From assembly GCA_038214085.1 (NCBI GenBank), contig JBBQSF010000112.1, positions 1-10,284 on the forward strand: DNA of 10,284 nt, read 5' to 3'. Shown piece after piece: positions 1 through 7,850 of the stretch (position 1 is the first letter of the stretch; each line of letters begins with the position of its first letter). The DNA comes from JBBQSF01 sp038214085 (lineage in GTDB: Bacteria; Bacteroidota; Bacteroidia; Bacteroidales; CG2-30-32-10). Position numbers and translations under genes: made by a program. The notes under the pieces are model-generated. The model was not told where the DNA came from. It saw only the letters and a list, made by a program, of their open reading frames with translations, and did not search any database.

Positions 1-297
1 TTCAATGTCGTCATTATTCATCATTTCAGGCAAATATTTCTGAATGATACCGGCCTGAAAAATTTCTGTTTCAGCAAGGTCGCTTCGATTTTGCGAAGTA
101 TAAATTTCCGCAGCATCTTTACGTTGTTTCAGTAATTTCTGCAAAAGCTTAACTTCTGATTCAGCAGTAACAGGTTCACCTGAAGTTTGCGCCAACAGCA
201 ACGCTGCTTTTATGGCACGAATGGCTTCAAGTTTTTCTTTTTCCCTGCCAAGCATTGCTGATTTTATATCAGCATTAACAATTTCTACTAGGCTCAT
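1..297 (-). CDS. yqeY: GatB/YqeY domain protein, 3' end outside window
   Basis: A small soluble protein resembling the tail domain of GatB, the amidotransferase subunit that handles mischarged tRNA. Stand-alone YqeY proteins are thought to bind tRNA or act in amidotransfer, but their role is not firmly known. The 99 visible residues begin MSLVEIVNADIKSAM and run through KEKLEAIRAIKAALLLA, then LLKQRKDAAEIY and GIIQKYLPEMM, the charged helical pattern of the family. Family members are usually near 150 residues, so roughly the last third lies beyond the left edge. The ATG at 297 is three bases after the ftsZ stop, so it is probably co-transcribed with ftsZ. No Shine-Dalgarno is visible. The family call is strong; the biological role is unresolved. 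The symbol is by family only. Confidence 0.88.
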   Translation of the reverse strand, partial: MSLVEIVNADIKSAMLGREKEKLEAIRAIKAALLLAQTSGEPVTAESEVKLLQKLLKQRKDAAEIYTSQNRSDLAETEIFQAGIIQKYLPEMMNNDDIE

Positions 298-300
298 GAA

Positions 301-1890
301 TTAATCAACGTTATCGTGTAAAAATGAATTATTTGTTTTCAGCTCAATTTTATTATCCTCATTTTCGCTTAACGACATACGTGAAATATGTGATTCATTA
401 GAAGGAGTTACATCCGCAAACTGAACATTTTTGCGTTTGTAGGCAGGTTCATTTTCCATTTCGGACAAGCCAGCCGGAGATTTAATTTTCATGCTTAAAT
501 CACGAAGTTTTTTAACACGTTCGTTTCTGCGCTGAAATGCGTCCATATTTTCTTCACTTTGTTCGGGCTGAGCCACTGGCTGAGCTTTAAAAACAGGTTG
601 TGATTCTTCTGTTTTGTATGTAACAACAGGCTCATTAATTCTGGAATCCATTTCCACTCTAAATTCTTCTTTGATTTTAGGAGGATCTTCGAGGTGGTGA
701 ATTATTTTTTGTTGTGGAGCAGTTTCAAATACTGGAGGTAAAGGATTTGAGTTCTCAATGGCGGTATTTGCGGCTTCAATTGTTTTAATTGTAAAGTCTA
801 AAATATTAATTTCACTTTTTTCGGTTTCGAGTACTTCAGTCTTAGGTACTTCTACAATTGGTTTATCAAGGGAAACAATAGTTTTCTTCACCTGTTTTTC
901 TGATTCAAAAAGGCCTCCGTCGGTTGATGTAAAGCCAGTAGCCACAAGGGTTACCGTAATTTTATTTCCAAGACGTTCGTCGGTGCCATTGCCCCAGATA
1001 ATTTCAGCAGTAGAGCCTGATTCGTTCTGAATGTATTCAGTAATTTCAGAAACTTCATCCATTGTAATTTCTTCAGTTCCAGAAGCAATGTAAAGAAGAA
1101 TATTGCTGGCACCTTTGATATTATTATCATTTAAAAGCGGAGAATTCAATGCATGCTCAACAGCTTTAAGTGCTCTATCCTCGCCTTCGGCAATACCAGC
1201 ACCCATTATAGCAACACCACTGTTTTTCATAACAGTTTTAACATCTTCAAAATCAACATTGATATAACCTGGAACGGTAATAATTTCTGCAATTCCTTTG
1301 GCTGCAGTAGTAAGGATATTGTCTGCTTTTCCGAAAGCTTCAGAAAGGCAAAGATTTCCGTGTAACTCGCGCAATTTATCGTTGCAGATCACCAGAAGTG
1401 TATCCACATTTTTCCGGAGTTCATTGATGCCTTCATCTGCCTGGAGTTTACGTTTTCTGCCTTCGAAAGAAAATGGAACAGTAACAATTGCTACAGTGAG
1501 AATACCCATTTCTTTAGCTGTTGCCGCAATAACAGGAGCTGCACCTGTTCCGGTGCCCCCACCCATGCCAGCAGTAATAAACAACATTTTGGTATTCTTT
1601 TCGAGTAATTCCCTAAGTTGTTCAACATTTTCTATTGCAGAATTTTTACCCACAGCAGGAATTGAACCAGCCCCTCTTCCTTCGGTAAGGCTGGCACCCA
1701 ATTGAACTTTTACAGGAACAGGACTCATATCCAGAGCCTGAGAATCGGTGTTACAGACGATGAAGTCCACACCTTCGATACCTTGCTTGTACATGTGGTT
1801 TACTGCATTGCTGCCACCACCACCAACGCCAATAACCTTTATTATAGAGGATTGGCTTTTCGGTAAATCAAATTTTATCATTTCAGTCAT
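301..1890 (-). CDS. ftsZ: Cell division GTPase FtsZ
   Basis: The tubulin-like GTPase that polymerises into the cytoplasmic Z ring and recruits the divisome. Nucleotide-binding parts are GGGGSNAVN (residues 23-31) and the tubulin signature GGGTGTG (110-116), followed by PFSFEGR (138-144). The T7 catalytic loop NVDFEDV (210-216) keeps both acidic residues that complete the neighbour's active site. The globular core ends near residue 319. A long, charged, low-conservation linker of nearly 200 residues follows, then a tail ending NNSFLHDNVD, the likely partner-binding C-terminal peptide. At 529 residues it is much longer than E. coli FtsZ (383), mostly because of this linker; long FtsZ is common in Bacteroidota. 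The ATG at 1890 has a GGGAG ten bases upstream; the ATG at 1881 (MIKFDLP) is a possible alternative. It follows ftsA after a 180-base spacer. Confidence 0.98.
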   Translation of the reverse strand: MTEMIKFDLPKSQSSIIKVIGVGGGGSNAVNHMYKQGIEGVDFIVCNTDSQALDMSPVPVKVQLGASLTEGRGAGSIPAVGKNSAIENVEQLRELLEKNTKMLFITAGMGGGTGTGAAPVIAATAKEMGILTVAIVTVPFSFEGRKRKLQADEGINELRKNVDTLLVICNDKLRELHGNLCLSEAFGKADNILTTAAKGIAEIITVPGYINVDFEDVKTVMKNSGVAIMGAGIAEGEDRALKAVEHALNSPLLNDNNIKGASNILLYIASGTEEITMDEVSEITEYIQNESGSTAEIIWGNGTDERLGNKITVTLVATGFTSTDGGLFESEKQVKKTIVSLDKPIVEVPKTEVLETEKSEINILDFTIKTIEAANTAIENSNPLPPVFETAPQQKIIHHLEDPPKIKEEFRVEMDSRINEPVVTYKTEESQPVFKAQPVAQPEQSEENMDAFQRRNERVKKLRDLSMKIKSPAGLSEMENEPAYKRKNVQFADVTPSNESHISRMSLSENEDNKIELKTNNSFLHDNVD

Positions 1891-2070
1891 AGGCTTTTTT
1901 CTCCCGGATAAAAGTAATTATTAGAACCATGAGTAATATAGCATTTCTTAATTTTTTATTAACAGAATTTATTCATAAAATGTTAATTAATTTCGATGAA
2001 AATTTTGTATTTTTTAAATTCTTTACGTCAAAATTTAATTATTTGCGAAAATTTTCAGAGAAAGTATAAA
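1891..2070 (-). promoter_or_regulatory. AT-rich ftsA-ftsZ spacer, candidate ftsZ promoter region
   Basis: This 180-base non-coding stretch is the only sizeable gap in the window; all other junctions are 10 bases or less. On the minus strand it holds TTGACG (2031-2026), then 16 bases, then TACAAA (2009-2004), a weak match to a sigma70-type -35/-10 pair. I found no good match to the Bacteroidota pair (TTTG near -33, TAnnTTTG near -7); TACTTTTA close to the ftsZ start lacks the final G and a partner. Short AT palindromes such as GAAAATTTTC occur, but there is no GC-rich hairpin followed by a T run. Its position suggests an extra ftsZ promoter, mRNA processing site or regulator site; the exact elements are not established. 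Confidence 0.4.
1901..1905 (-). promoter_or_regulatory. Possible Shine-Dalgarno of ftsZ
   Basis: GGGAG on the minus strand lies ten bases before the ftsZ ATG at 1890. It is the best purine-rich match upstream of any start here. The spacing is long and Bacteroidota rely little on Shine-Dalgarno pairing, so its use is uncertain. It mildly favours the first ATG over the one nine bases further in. Confidence 0.35.
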
Positions 2071-3363
2071 CTAATTTGCGCCTCCATCCTCAAAAAACTC
2101 TTTTCCTTTAGCAAATATCTTATCAAAAAATCCACCCTTTGTTTTCTTGGAATGGTTCTGCACATGCGTTTTTTCCTTGCTTTTAGGGCTTTCTTTCTTT
2201 TCCAGTTTTTCGAATCGTTCAAAGCCTTTGATTACCAAACCAACGCCAGTTGCATGAGCGGGGCTTGCGATTTCATCAGGAACATTTGCAGATAAATGTT
2301 CATTAGGATAACCAATACGAGTATCCATACCTGTAATAAACTCGGTTAATTGAGAAATATGCTTTAATTGTGAACCTCCGCCTGTGAGAACAATTCCTGC
2401 AATGAGTTTTTTCTCATATCCTGAATTTTTTATTTCGTAATAAATATGTTCAATTATTTCTTCCATACGGGCCTGAATAATGTGTGCAAGATTTTTTAGC
2501 GAGATTTCTTTAGGCTCTCTTCCGCGTAATCCGGGTATGGAAACAATTTCTTCGTCTTTATTTTCGCTTGCCAGTGCTGATCCGAATTTTATTTTTAAAG
2601 CTTCAGCCTGAGACCGGATAATGGTACAACCTTCTTTTATATCTTCGGTTATAATATTTCCACCGAAAGGTATTACGGCAGTGTGGCGAATTATTCCATC
2701 CTGAAAAATAGCAATATCAGTGGTTCCGCCACCAATATCAACCAAAACCACTCCCGCTTCTTTTTCTTCTTCGCTTAATACTGAATCCGAAGATGCCAGC
2801 GGTTCGAGAATTAATTCGGCCATTTCGAGCCCTGCTTTGCTAACGCATTTGTGAATATTTTTTGCAGCAGCCACCTGTCCGGTAATTATATGAAAATTTG
2901 CTTCAAGGCAAATACCAGCCATTCCCACAGGATCCTTGATTCCTGACTCTTTATCCACAATATATTCTTGAGGAATAACATGAATAATTTCTTCTCCAGG
3001 CTGCATCACCAGCTTGTACATGTTTTCCACGAGCTGATCGATATCCCCCTGACTGATTTCTTCGTCGAGATTGTTTCGCATTATATTGCCCCGGTGCTGA
3101 ATACTTTTGATATGTTGACCGGCAATACCAACATTAACTACCCGGATGTCAACACCCGATTTTTGTTCGGCTTCTTCAACAGCAGCCTTTATGGACTGAA
3201 CTGTTTTTTCGATATTGGCAACCACACCTCGTGTAACTCCTATTGATTCAGCTTGTCCGATTCCGAGGATTTCAATTTTACCATATTCGCTTTTTTTACC
3301 GACGATTGCCGCAATTTTTGTAGTTCCGATGTCGAGTCCTACAATGATTTCGAATGATTCCAT
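2071..3363 (-). CDS. ftsA: Cell division protein FtsA (actin-like Z-ring anchor)
   Basis: A cytoplasmic actin/Hsp70-fold ATPase that tethers FtsZ polymers to the membrane and links the ring to later divisome proteins. Numbering from the ATG at 3363, the fold's ATP-binding motifs are all present: phosphate 1 LDIGTTK (10-16), phosphate 2 DIGGGTTD (209-216) and adenosine TGGGSQL (327-333). The FtsA-specific 1C domain lies at about residues 85-162. The C-terminus has a lysine-rich linker and then an amphipathic stretch, FFDKIFAKGKEFFED (412-426), the expected membrane-targeting helix. Length is 430 residues, normal for the family. A TTG at 3393 in the same frame would add ten residues and overlap ftsQ by 20 bases; the ATG is preferred because it starts just before the conserved strand and leaves a 10-base gap. 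No Shine-Dalgarno is seen. Confidence 0.97.
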   Translation of the reverse strand: MESFEIIVGLDIGTTKIAAIVGKKSEYGKIEILGIGQAESIGVTRGVVANIEKTVQSIKAAVEEAEQKSGVDIRVVNVGIAGQHIKSIQHRGNIMRNNLDEEISQGDIDQLVENMYKLVMQPGEEIIHVIPQEYIVDKESGIKDPVGMAGICLEANFHIITGQVAAAKNIHKCVSKAGLEMAELILEPLASSDSVLSEEEKEAGVVLVDIGGGTTDIAIFQDGIIRHTAVIPFGGNIITEDIKEGCTIIRSQAEALKIKFGSALASENKDEEIVSIPGLRGREPKEISLKNLAHIIQARMEEIIEHIYYEIKNSGYEKKLIAGIVLTGGGSQLKHISQLTEFITGMDTRIGYPNEHLSANVPDEIASPAHATGVGLVIKGFERFEKLEKKESPKSKEKTHVQNHSKKTKGGFFDKIFAKGKEFFEDGGAN

Positions 3364-3373
3364 ATTTTTGATT

Positions 3374-4168
3374 TTATAATTTTGAACAAACAACTTGATT
3401 TTTAAATTTTACATTCACTGTTGAATACTTACTCCAACCTATTTTATTAAGTCCATTTTTGAAGAAATAAAATAAATTCTGAAACTTGATATCCAGATTG
3501 TCAATATCGCCAAAAAGCACTTTAAAATCGCCTACTTTACAATACAATTCAATTTCACCTTTTGAATCAATAAAAATTTCTTCAATTTGTGCTTTCCAAA
3601 ATTCATCTTTATTAATGTAAGAAGCGATTTTATATATTTTGTACAATGAAGTATTCGCAATTACGCTGTCAGCACCTTCGGAATCCTTAATATTTAGATT
3701 TAACGAAGGAACGTAAAACTCATTGATAAAACCGTTAGCAACCACAACTCTTGCAGAATACTTCGGGTTTAGAGGAATTAAAGCCCCCTGATCGTCGATA
3801 TAGAATGATTGATCAAATTTATTAACCACCCTTGCCAATGGCATTTTTTGAGTGATCACAATTTTTACATTTGCATTTAATTCCACATATACTTCTGCAT
3901 TTTCGATATATGGATTAGTTTTCAATGCTGATTCTATAGCTTCCGGATCTATTTCGGATAATGGCTGCCCTTTGATCTTAATTCCTTTCGATGTAAAATA
4001 GCCAAGTACATCTTCACTGGTAAGAAAAAAATCATCGCTTTTATATTTTATACGGATATCTAACGAACTGCAAATGGTTTGATCATGTGCTTTACCAACA
4101 AATCCGAGCGACACAGCAAGCCCTGCAACCAGAACAACCCACAGCGATATGATTAAAATTCTCTTCAT
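3374..4168 (-). CDS. ftsQ: Cell division protein FtsQ/DivIB
   Basis: A bitopic membrane protein of the divisome that, in studied bacteria, scaffolds FtsL, FtsB and the septal synthase complex on the outer face of the cytoplasmic membrane. The 264 residues show a short MKR start, one hydrophobic span (about 4-24), then an extracytoplasmic part. Residues about 35-108 fit a POTRA domain (FLTSEDVLGYF, then NPYIENAEVYVELNANVKIVITQ, here cut: NPYIENAEV and VKIVITQKMP). The stretch FYIDDQGALIPL (122-133) is the typical entry to the FtsQ beta domain, and the tail has YSTVNVKFKNQVVCSK. Sequence is fast-evolving in this family, so the call rests on topology, these motifs and the position between murC and ftsA. 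The start is two bases after the murC stop, suggesting coupling. Confidence 0.93.
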   Translation of the reverse strand: MKRILIISLWVVLVAGLAVSLGFVGKAHDQTICSSLDIRIKYKSDDFFLTSEDVLGYFTSKGIKIKGQPLSEIDPEAIESALKTNPYIENAEVYVELNANVKIVITQKMPLARVVNKFDQSFYIDDQGALIPLNPKYSARVVVANGFINEFYVPSLNLNIKDSEGADSVIANTSLYKIYKIASYINKDEFWKAQIEEIFIDSKGEIELYCKVGDFKVLFGDIDNLDIKFQNLFYFFKNGLNKIGWSKYSTVNVKFKNQVVCSKL

Positions 4169-4170
4169 TG

Positions 4171-5547
4171 TTAAAGTTTATAAATTTTCAGAAAATTGTT
4201 CAATGTTTTTTCAATAGGCAATACCAGCTGATCAATATCACCGGCGCCAATGGTAAGAAGAACTTGTAAATTCCGACCTACAAGCTTTTCTATCAGTTCA
4301 TCCTTTGAATACAAATCCTTACGTGAAACATTTTTAATTTTATCCAACAGCATTTTTGAATCAATTCCTTTAATTGGCAATTCTCTTGCTGGATATATAT
4401 CAAGCAATATCACTTCATCGAGCATAGAAAGACTGGCAGCAAATTCATCAGCAAAATCGCGTGTTCTACTGAATAAATGCGGCTGAAAAATTCCGGTAAT
4501 TTTTTTATCGGGATACAATTGTTTAACTGAACCTAAGAACGCTTTAATTTCTTCAGGATGATGAGCATAATCGTCGATATAAACAAGTTCGCTGTCATTA
4601 ATGCGGTAATCAAACCGCCGCTGGACACCAGAATATGTTTCAATTGTTTTCTTCATCAGTGCTGCAGGGATTTTCAATACAATTCCAACCGCAATAGCAG
4701 CCAGCGAATTTAAAATATTATGATCACCAGGAACTCCTGCCTTTACCGAGAACAATAAATCATTGCCATTGCATACATCGTAGTAATATTTTCCCTGGGT
4801 AACTTTTATATTTGTTGCATGAACAGTTGCGGTAGCTTCAAATCCGTATGTAATTACTGATTTCGGCAGTTTATCAGGAAATGGCAATCCGCTTTTTATA
4901 ACCAGAGTTCCATCGGGTTTCACCTGATTGATAAACATAAAAAAAGATTCACACAAATGTTCTTTATCGCCATATACATCTAGGTGATCAGCATCCATTG
5001 CCGAAACCACTGCTATTTCTGGAAAAAGTGTTAAAAATGAACGATCAAACTCGTCAGCTTCAACTACTGCAATTTTATTGGTATCCGACAATAACAAATT
5101 AGAATTATAATTTTTTGTAATTCCTCCAATAAATGCCAAAGGATCTTTTCCTGAAATTCGGAGCATGTGTGCAATAATGGATGAAATAGTTGTTTTGCCA
5201 TGTGTACCGGCTACTCCAATGGTATATATTTCTTTTGTAATAATTCCAAGAAGTTCAGATCGTTTAACAATATGTGCCTTGTTTTCTTGTAACCAGATCA
5301 ATTCTTTATGATCTTTTGGAATTGCAGGTGTTATCACTACTAAATCAGGTACAGAGCCGAATCGATCAGGATTTTCATCAAAATGAATTTCGATTCCCTC
5401 CTCAATAAGTTGTTTTATTAATGGTGTAGGAGTTTTGTCATAGCCAAAAACTGTTTTACCCTGATGTTTTAAATATCTTGCCAGAGCGCTCATACCTATG
5501 CCGCCAATGCCTAAAAAATAAATAGTATTTATATTTTTAATTTCCAC
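4171..5547 (-). CDS. murC: UDP-N-acetylmuramate--L-alanine ligase MurC, GTG start
   Basis: A cytoplasmic ATP-dependent ligase that adds L-alanine to UDP-MurNAc, the first peptide-stem step of peptidoglycan synthesis. With the GTG at 5547 it has 458 residues, normal for MurC. The N-terminal UDP-binding Rossmann loop is FLGIGGIGMSALARY (11-25). The P-loop is GVAGTHGKTT (111-120), followed by EADEFDRSFL (163-172), DADHLDVYG (185-193), the HNILNSLAA segment (276-284), YAHHPEEI (327-334), FQPHLFSRT (355-363) and GAGDID (434-439). This is the MurC set, distinct from MurD. The open frame continues to 5610, but that would overlap murG by about 60 bases. No ATG lies between the murG stop and the glycine loop, so GTG one base after the murG stop is the best start. 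Confidence 0.97.
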   Translation of the reverse strand: MEIKNINTIYFLGIGGIGMSALARYLKHQGKTVFGYDKTPTPLIKQLIEEGIEIHFDENPDRFGSVPDLVVITPAIPKDHKELIWLQENKAHIVKRSELLGIITKEIYTIGVAGTHGKTTISSIIAHMLRISGKDPLAFIGGITKNYNSNLLLSDTNKIAVVEADEFDRSFLTLFPEIAVVSAMDADHLDVYGDKEHLCESFFMFINQVKPDGTLVIKSGLPFPDKLPKSVITYGFEATATVHATNIKVTQGKYYYDVCNGNDLLFSVKAGVPGDHNILNSLAAIAVGIVLKIPAALMKKTIETYSGVQRRFDYRINDSELVYIDDYAHHPEEIKAFLGSVKQLYPDKKITGIFQPHLFSRTRDFADEFAASLSMLDEVILLDIYPARELPIKGIDSKMLLDKIKNVSRKDLYSKDELIEKLVGRNLQVLLTIGAGDIDQLVLPIEKTLNNFLKIYKL

Positions 5548-5548
5548 T

Positions 5549-6658
5549 TTACTTCCTAATAAGTTTATAAATTTCTTCTGCAATAGCATCTGCAGCATTT
5601 TCGTGTGCAAGTTTTTTAATATTATTGCTCAATTCTGATTGCTTTGATTTGTTGCTTATTACTTCAGCGACAGTATTTCCAAGAATCTGCATCAGCTCGG
5701 CATCTTTAACCATAATTGCAGCATTGGTTTGTACGAGCGCCATTGCATTTTTTGTTTGATGATCTTCTGCCACAAAAGGAGAGGGAACAATAATTACTGG
5801 TTTACCAACAATACACAATTCAGAAATTGCTATTGCTCCCGCTCTAGAAATAATCAGATCTGCAGCGGCATAAGCAAGATCCATGCGGGAAATAAAATCA
5901 AAAACACTGTATGTATTTTCAGCAAAATTCCGCACATTCTGAATTGCTGTTTCATAATAACCCTTCCCTGTCTGCCAGATTAATTGGAAACCTGAATCAG
6001 CAAACATTTTCAAATTTTCTTTTATTGCTTCATTCACTGTACGTGCGCCCAAGCTACCACCAACAACAAGAATAACCGGCTGGTGATCATTCAAGCCAAA
6101 GAATTCTCTTGCTTCAGCTTGCTTGCCATCAATACTAACCATTTCATTACGAACAGGATTGCCAGTGATTACAATTTTATTTTTGGGAAAGAATTTTTCC
6201 ATTCCTTCATAAGCAACACAAATTTTATTAACTCTTTTGGAAAGAATTTTATTGGTAATTCCAGGAAAGGAATTCTGCTCCTGAATTAAAGTGGGTATTC
6301 TCATTTGTGTTGCAACACGCAATAGAGGTCCGCTGGCAAAGCCGCCAACACCAACCACTACATCGGGTTTAAAATTAGTTATCAATCCTCTTGATCTAAC
6401 TAAACTGCTCACTACTTTAAATGGGAATGAAAAGTTTTTTACGGTAAGCCTACGCTGAAGTCCGCTGATCCACAAACCTTCGATACGAAATCCGGCCTGA
6501 GGAACCTTTTCCATTTCCATTTTTCCTTTAGCTCCAACAAAAAGAATTTCAGAATCGGGTGCAATACGCTGAACAGCCTTTGCAATAGCAATAGCAGGAA
6601 AAACGTGGCCACCAGTGCCTCCACCGCTAATCATTAAACGAATTGCCTTATTGTCCAT
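5549..6658 (-). CDS. murG: MurG, lipid II-forming GlcNAc transferase
   Basis: A GT-B fold glycosyltransferase on the inner face of the cytoplasmic membrane that transfers GlcNAc from UDP-GlcNAc to lipid I, giving lipid II. From the ATG at 6658 it has 369 residues. Visible family motifs are the glycine loop SGGGTGGHVFPA (11-22), VGGFASGP (104-111), EQN (127-129), TGNPVR (165-170), the second-domain glycine loop GGSLGAR (200-206) and the UDP-GlcNAc segment SRAGAIAISEL (271-281) with the downstream EDHQTKNA (298-305). The same frame stays open to a GTG at 6706, but that would put 59 bases inside ftsW. The ATG leaves an 11-base overlap with the ftsW end and begins just ahead of the first conserved strand, so it is preferred. 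Confidence 0.97.
   Translation of the reverse strand: MDNKAIRLMISGGGTGGHVFPAIAIAKAVQRIAPDSEILFVGAKGKMEMEKVPQAGFRIEGLWISGLQRRLTVKNFSFPFKVVSSLVRSRGLITNFKPDVVVGVGGFASGPLLRVATQMRIPTLIQEQNSFPGITNKILSKRVNKICVAYEGMEKFFPKNKIVITGNPVRNEMVSIDGKQAEAREFFGLNDHQPVILVVGGSLGARTVNEAIKENLKMFADSGFQLIWQTGKGYYETAIQNVRNFAENTYSVFDFISRMDLAYAAADLIISRAGAIAISELCIVGKPVIIVPSPFVAEDHQTKNAMALVQTNAAIMVKDAELMQILGNTVAEVISNKSKQSELSNNIKKLAHENAADAIAEEIYKLIRK
5552..5557 (-). promoter_or_regulatory. Possible Shine-Dalgarno of murC inside the murG end
   Basis: AGGAAG on the minus strand lies four bases before the GTG at 5547 and encodes the final Arg-Lys of MurG. The murG TAA (5551-5549) and the GTG are one base apart, a layout that fits re-initiation by the same ribosome. 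The spacing is short and Shine-Dalgarno use is weak in Bacteroidota, so it supports but does not prove the start. Confidence 0.4.
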
Positions 6659-7841
6659 CTTCCAAAAAATTTGAAGTTTCTTTTTTTGAATCGTTTGCTG
6701 CTTCACTTTGCTCTAATTCTTTTTTATCCGCTTCGCGACTAACACTTAACATCATACCGATTGCGATTCCAGTAAACCATATTGAAGTACCGCCCATACT
6801 AACCATTGGCAATGGCTGCCCGGTAACAGGCAAAAGATTTACAGCCACAGCCATATTAATAAACGCCTGAAATACCAAACTAAAACAAACGCCCATAGTG
6901 AGAAAGGCGCCGAAAGTTCCTGGCGATTTTGACACAATTCGGATTCCCCGGAATAAAAGTATAAGGTACATCATAACAATTACCAGACCGCCTAGTAATC
7001 CATATTCTTCAATTACAATTGCAAAGATAAAATCGGAATAAGGATGTGGCAAAAAATTACGTTGTGTACTGTTTCCGGGAAATTTTCCGAAAACACCACC
7101 GGTTGCAATCGCAATTTTTCCTTGTTCTACCTGATAATTATCTTTAGAATCGCCGCCCTTAAAACTTTCTATTCTCTTTTTCCAAGTTCCTAAACGCCCT
7201 TGTTCCGGTGCATTCATTAAAACAACAACAAATATTCCAAAAACCAGAATACCAATTCCATACATTGCTGCAATATACTTTAGGTTTACTCTTCCGATAA
7301 ACATCAGTACGGTGCATGTTACAAAAAGCAGCGCAGCCGTAGAGAAATTTGCCGGTAAAATCAATCCGCAAACAGCAAGTACGGGCAATACAATTGGAAC
7401 AAAAGCAGATTTAAAATCTTTTATCTGCTCTTGCTTTTTGGATAAAAGTCGGGCAACATAAATTATCAATGCAAGTTTTGCAAGGTCGGAGCTCTGAAAA
7501 GTAAGGTTAATTCCCGGAAGTGTAAGCCAACGGCTGGCTTCATTAATATTTGTTCCCGTAAATAAAGTAAAAAGTAAAAGAGGTACGCTCACAATCATGG
7601 CCACCTGCGAAATTCTTGAATAATAACTGTATTTTACAAGGTGGGAAACATACATGAGTGCAAGGCCAAAAAGCAAAATTACAAAATGTTTGAGCAGATA
7701 ATATTCAGTATTTCCTTTCTGGTAGCGGTATGCCAATGTTCCGGTTGAACTGTAAACGGCCAGCAAAGAAAACATAGTAAGAATGATTACCACCATCCAA
7801 ATAACCTTGTCGCCTTTTATGTTCAAAAAAAATTGTTTCAT
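6648..7841 (-). CDS. ftsW: FtsW, SEDS-family septal glycan polymerase
   Basis: A multi-pass inner-membrane SEDS protein that polymerises lipid II into septal glycan together with a class B penicillin-binding protein (FtsI, not in the window). The 397 residues are mostly hydrophobic with about ten membrane spans. The motif FQSSDLAKLAL (115-125) and the large extracytoplasmic loop carrying LPHPYSDFIFAIVIEE (264-279) are typical; Asp270 is in the place of the essential SEDS aspartate. The signature NLLPVTGQPLPMVSMGGTS (335-353) is near the end. RodA is the main alternative, but location between murD and murG makes FtsW far more likely. A charged cytoplasmic tail (about 370-397) follows the last span. 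The ATG at 7841 is nine bases after the murD stop. Confidence 0.96.
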   Translation of the reverse strand: MKQFFLNIKGDKVIWMVVIILTMFSLLAVYSSTGTLAYRYQKGNTEYYLLKHFVILLFGLALMYVSHLVKYSYYSRISQVAMIVSVPLLLFTLFTGTNINEASRWLTLPGINLTFQSSDLAKLALIIYVARLLSKKQEQIKDFKSAFVPIVLPVLAVCGLILPANFSTAALLFVTCTVLMFIGRVNLKYIAAMYGIGILVFGIFVVVLMNAPEQGRLGTWKKRIESFKGGDSKDNYQVEQGKIAIATGGVFGKFPGNSTQRNFLPHPYSDFIFAIVIEEYGLLGGLVIVMMYLILLFRGIRIVSKSPGTFGAFLTMGVCFSLVFQAFINMAVAVNLLPVTGQPLPMVSMGGTSIWFTGIAIGMMLSVSREADKKELEQSEAANDSKKETSNFLEDGQ

Positions 7842-7850
7842 TTTAATTAA

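Noticed and set aside
758..1705. Open frames on the plus strand opposite ftsZ (758-1030, 1153-1365, 1298-1705)
   Set aside because: They lie wholly antisense to a well-conserved gene and their translations show no family motif, being rich in Ser, Phe and Ile as expected from reading the complement of coding sequence.
2041..2070. Possible terminator after ftsA
   Set aside because: The only inverted repeats are short AT palindromes such as GAAAATTTTC, without a GC stem or following T run on the minus strand, so an intrinsic terminator is not supported.
1996..2295. Plus-strand open frame crossing the ftsA-ftsZ spacer and the end of ftsA
   Set aside because: Two thirds of it is antisense to ftsA and its translation looks like low-complexity AT-rich sequence (many Phe, Leu, Lys) with no recognisable domain. 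A small antisense gene cannot be excluded but nothing supports it.
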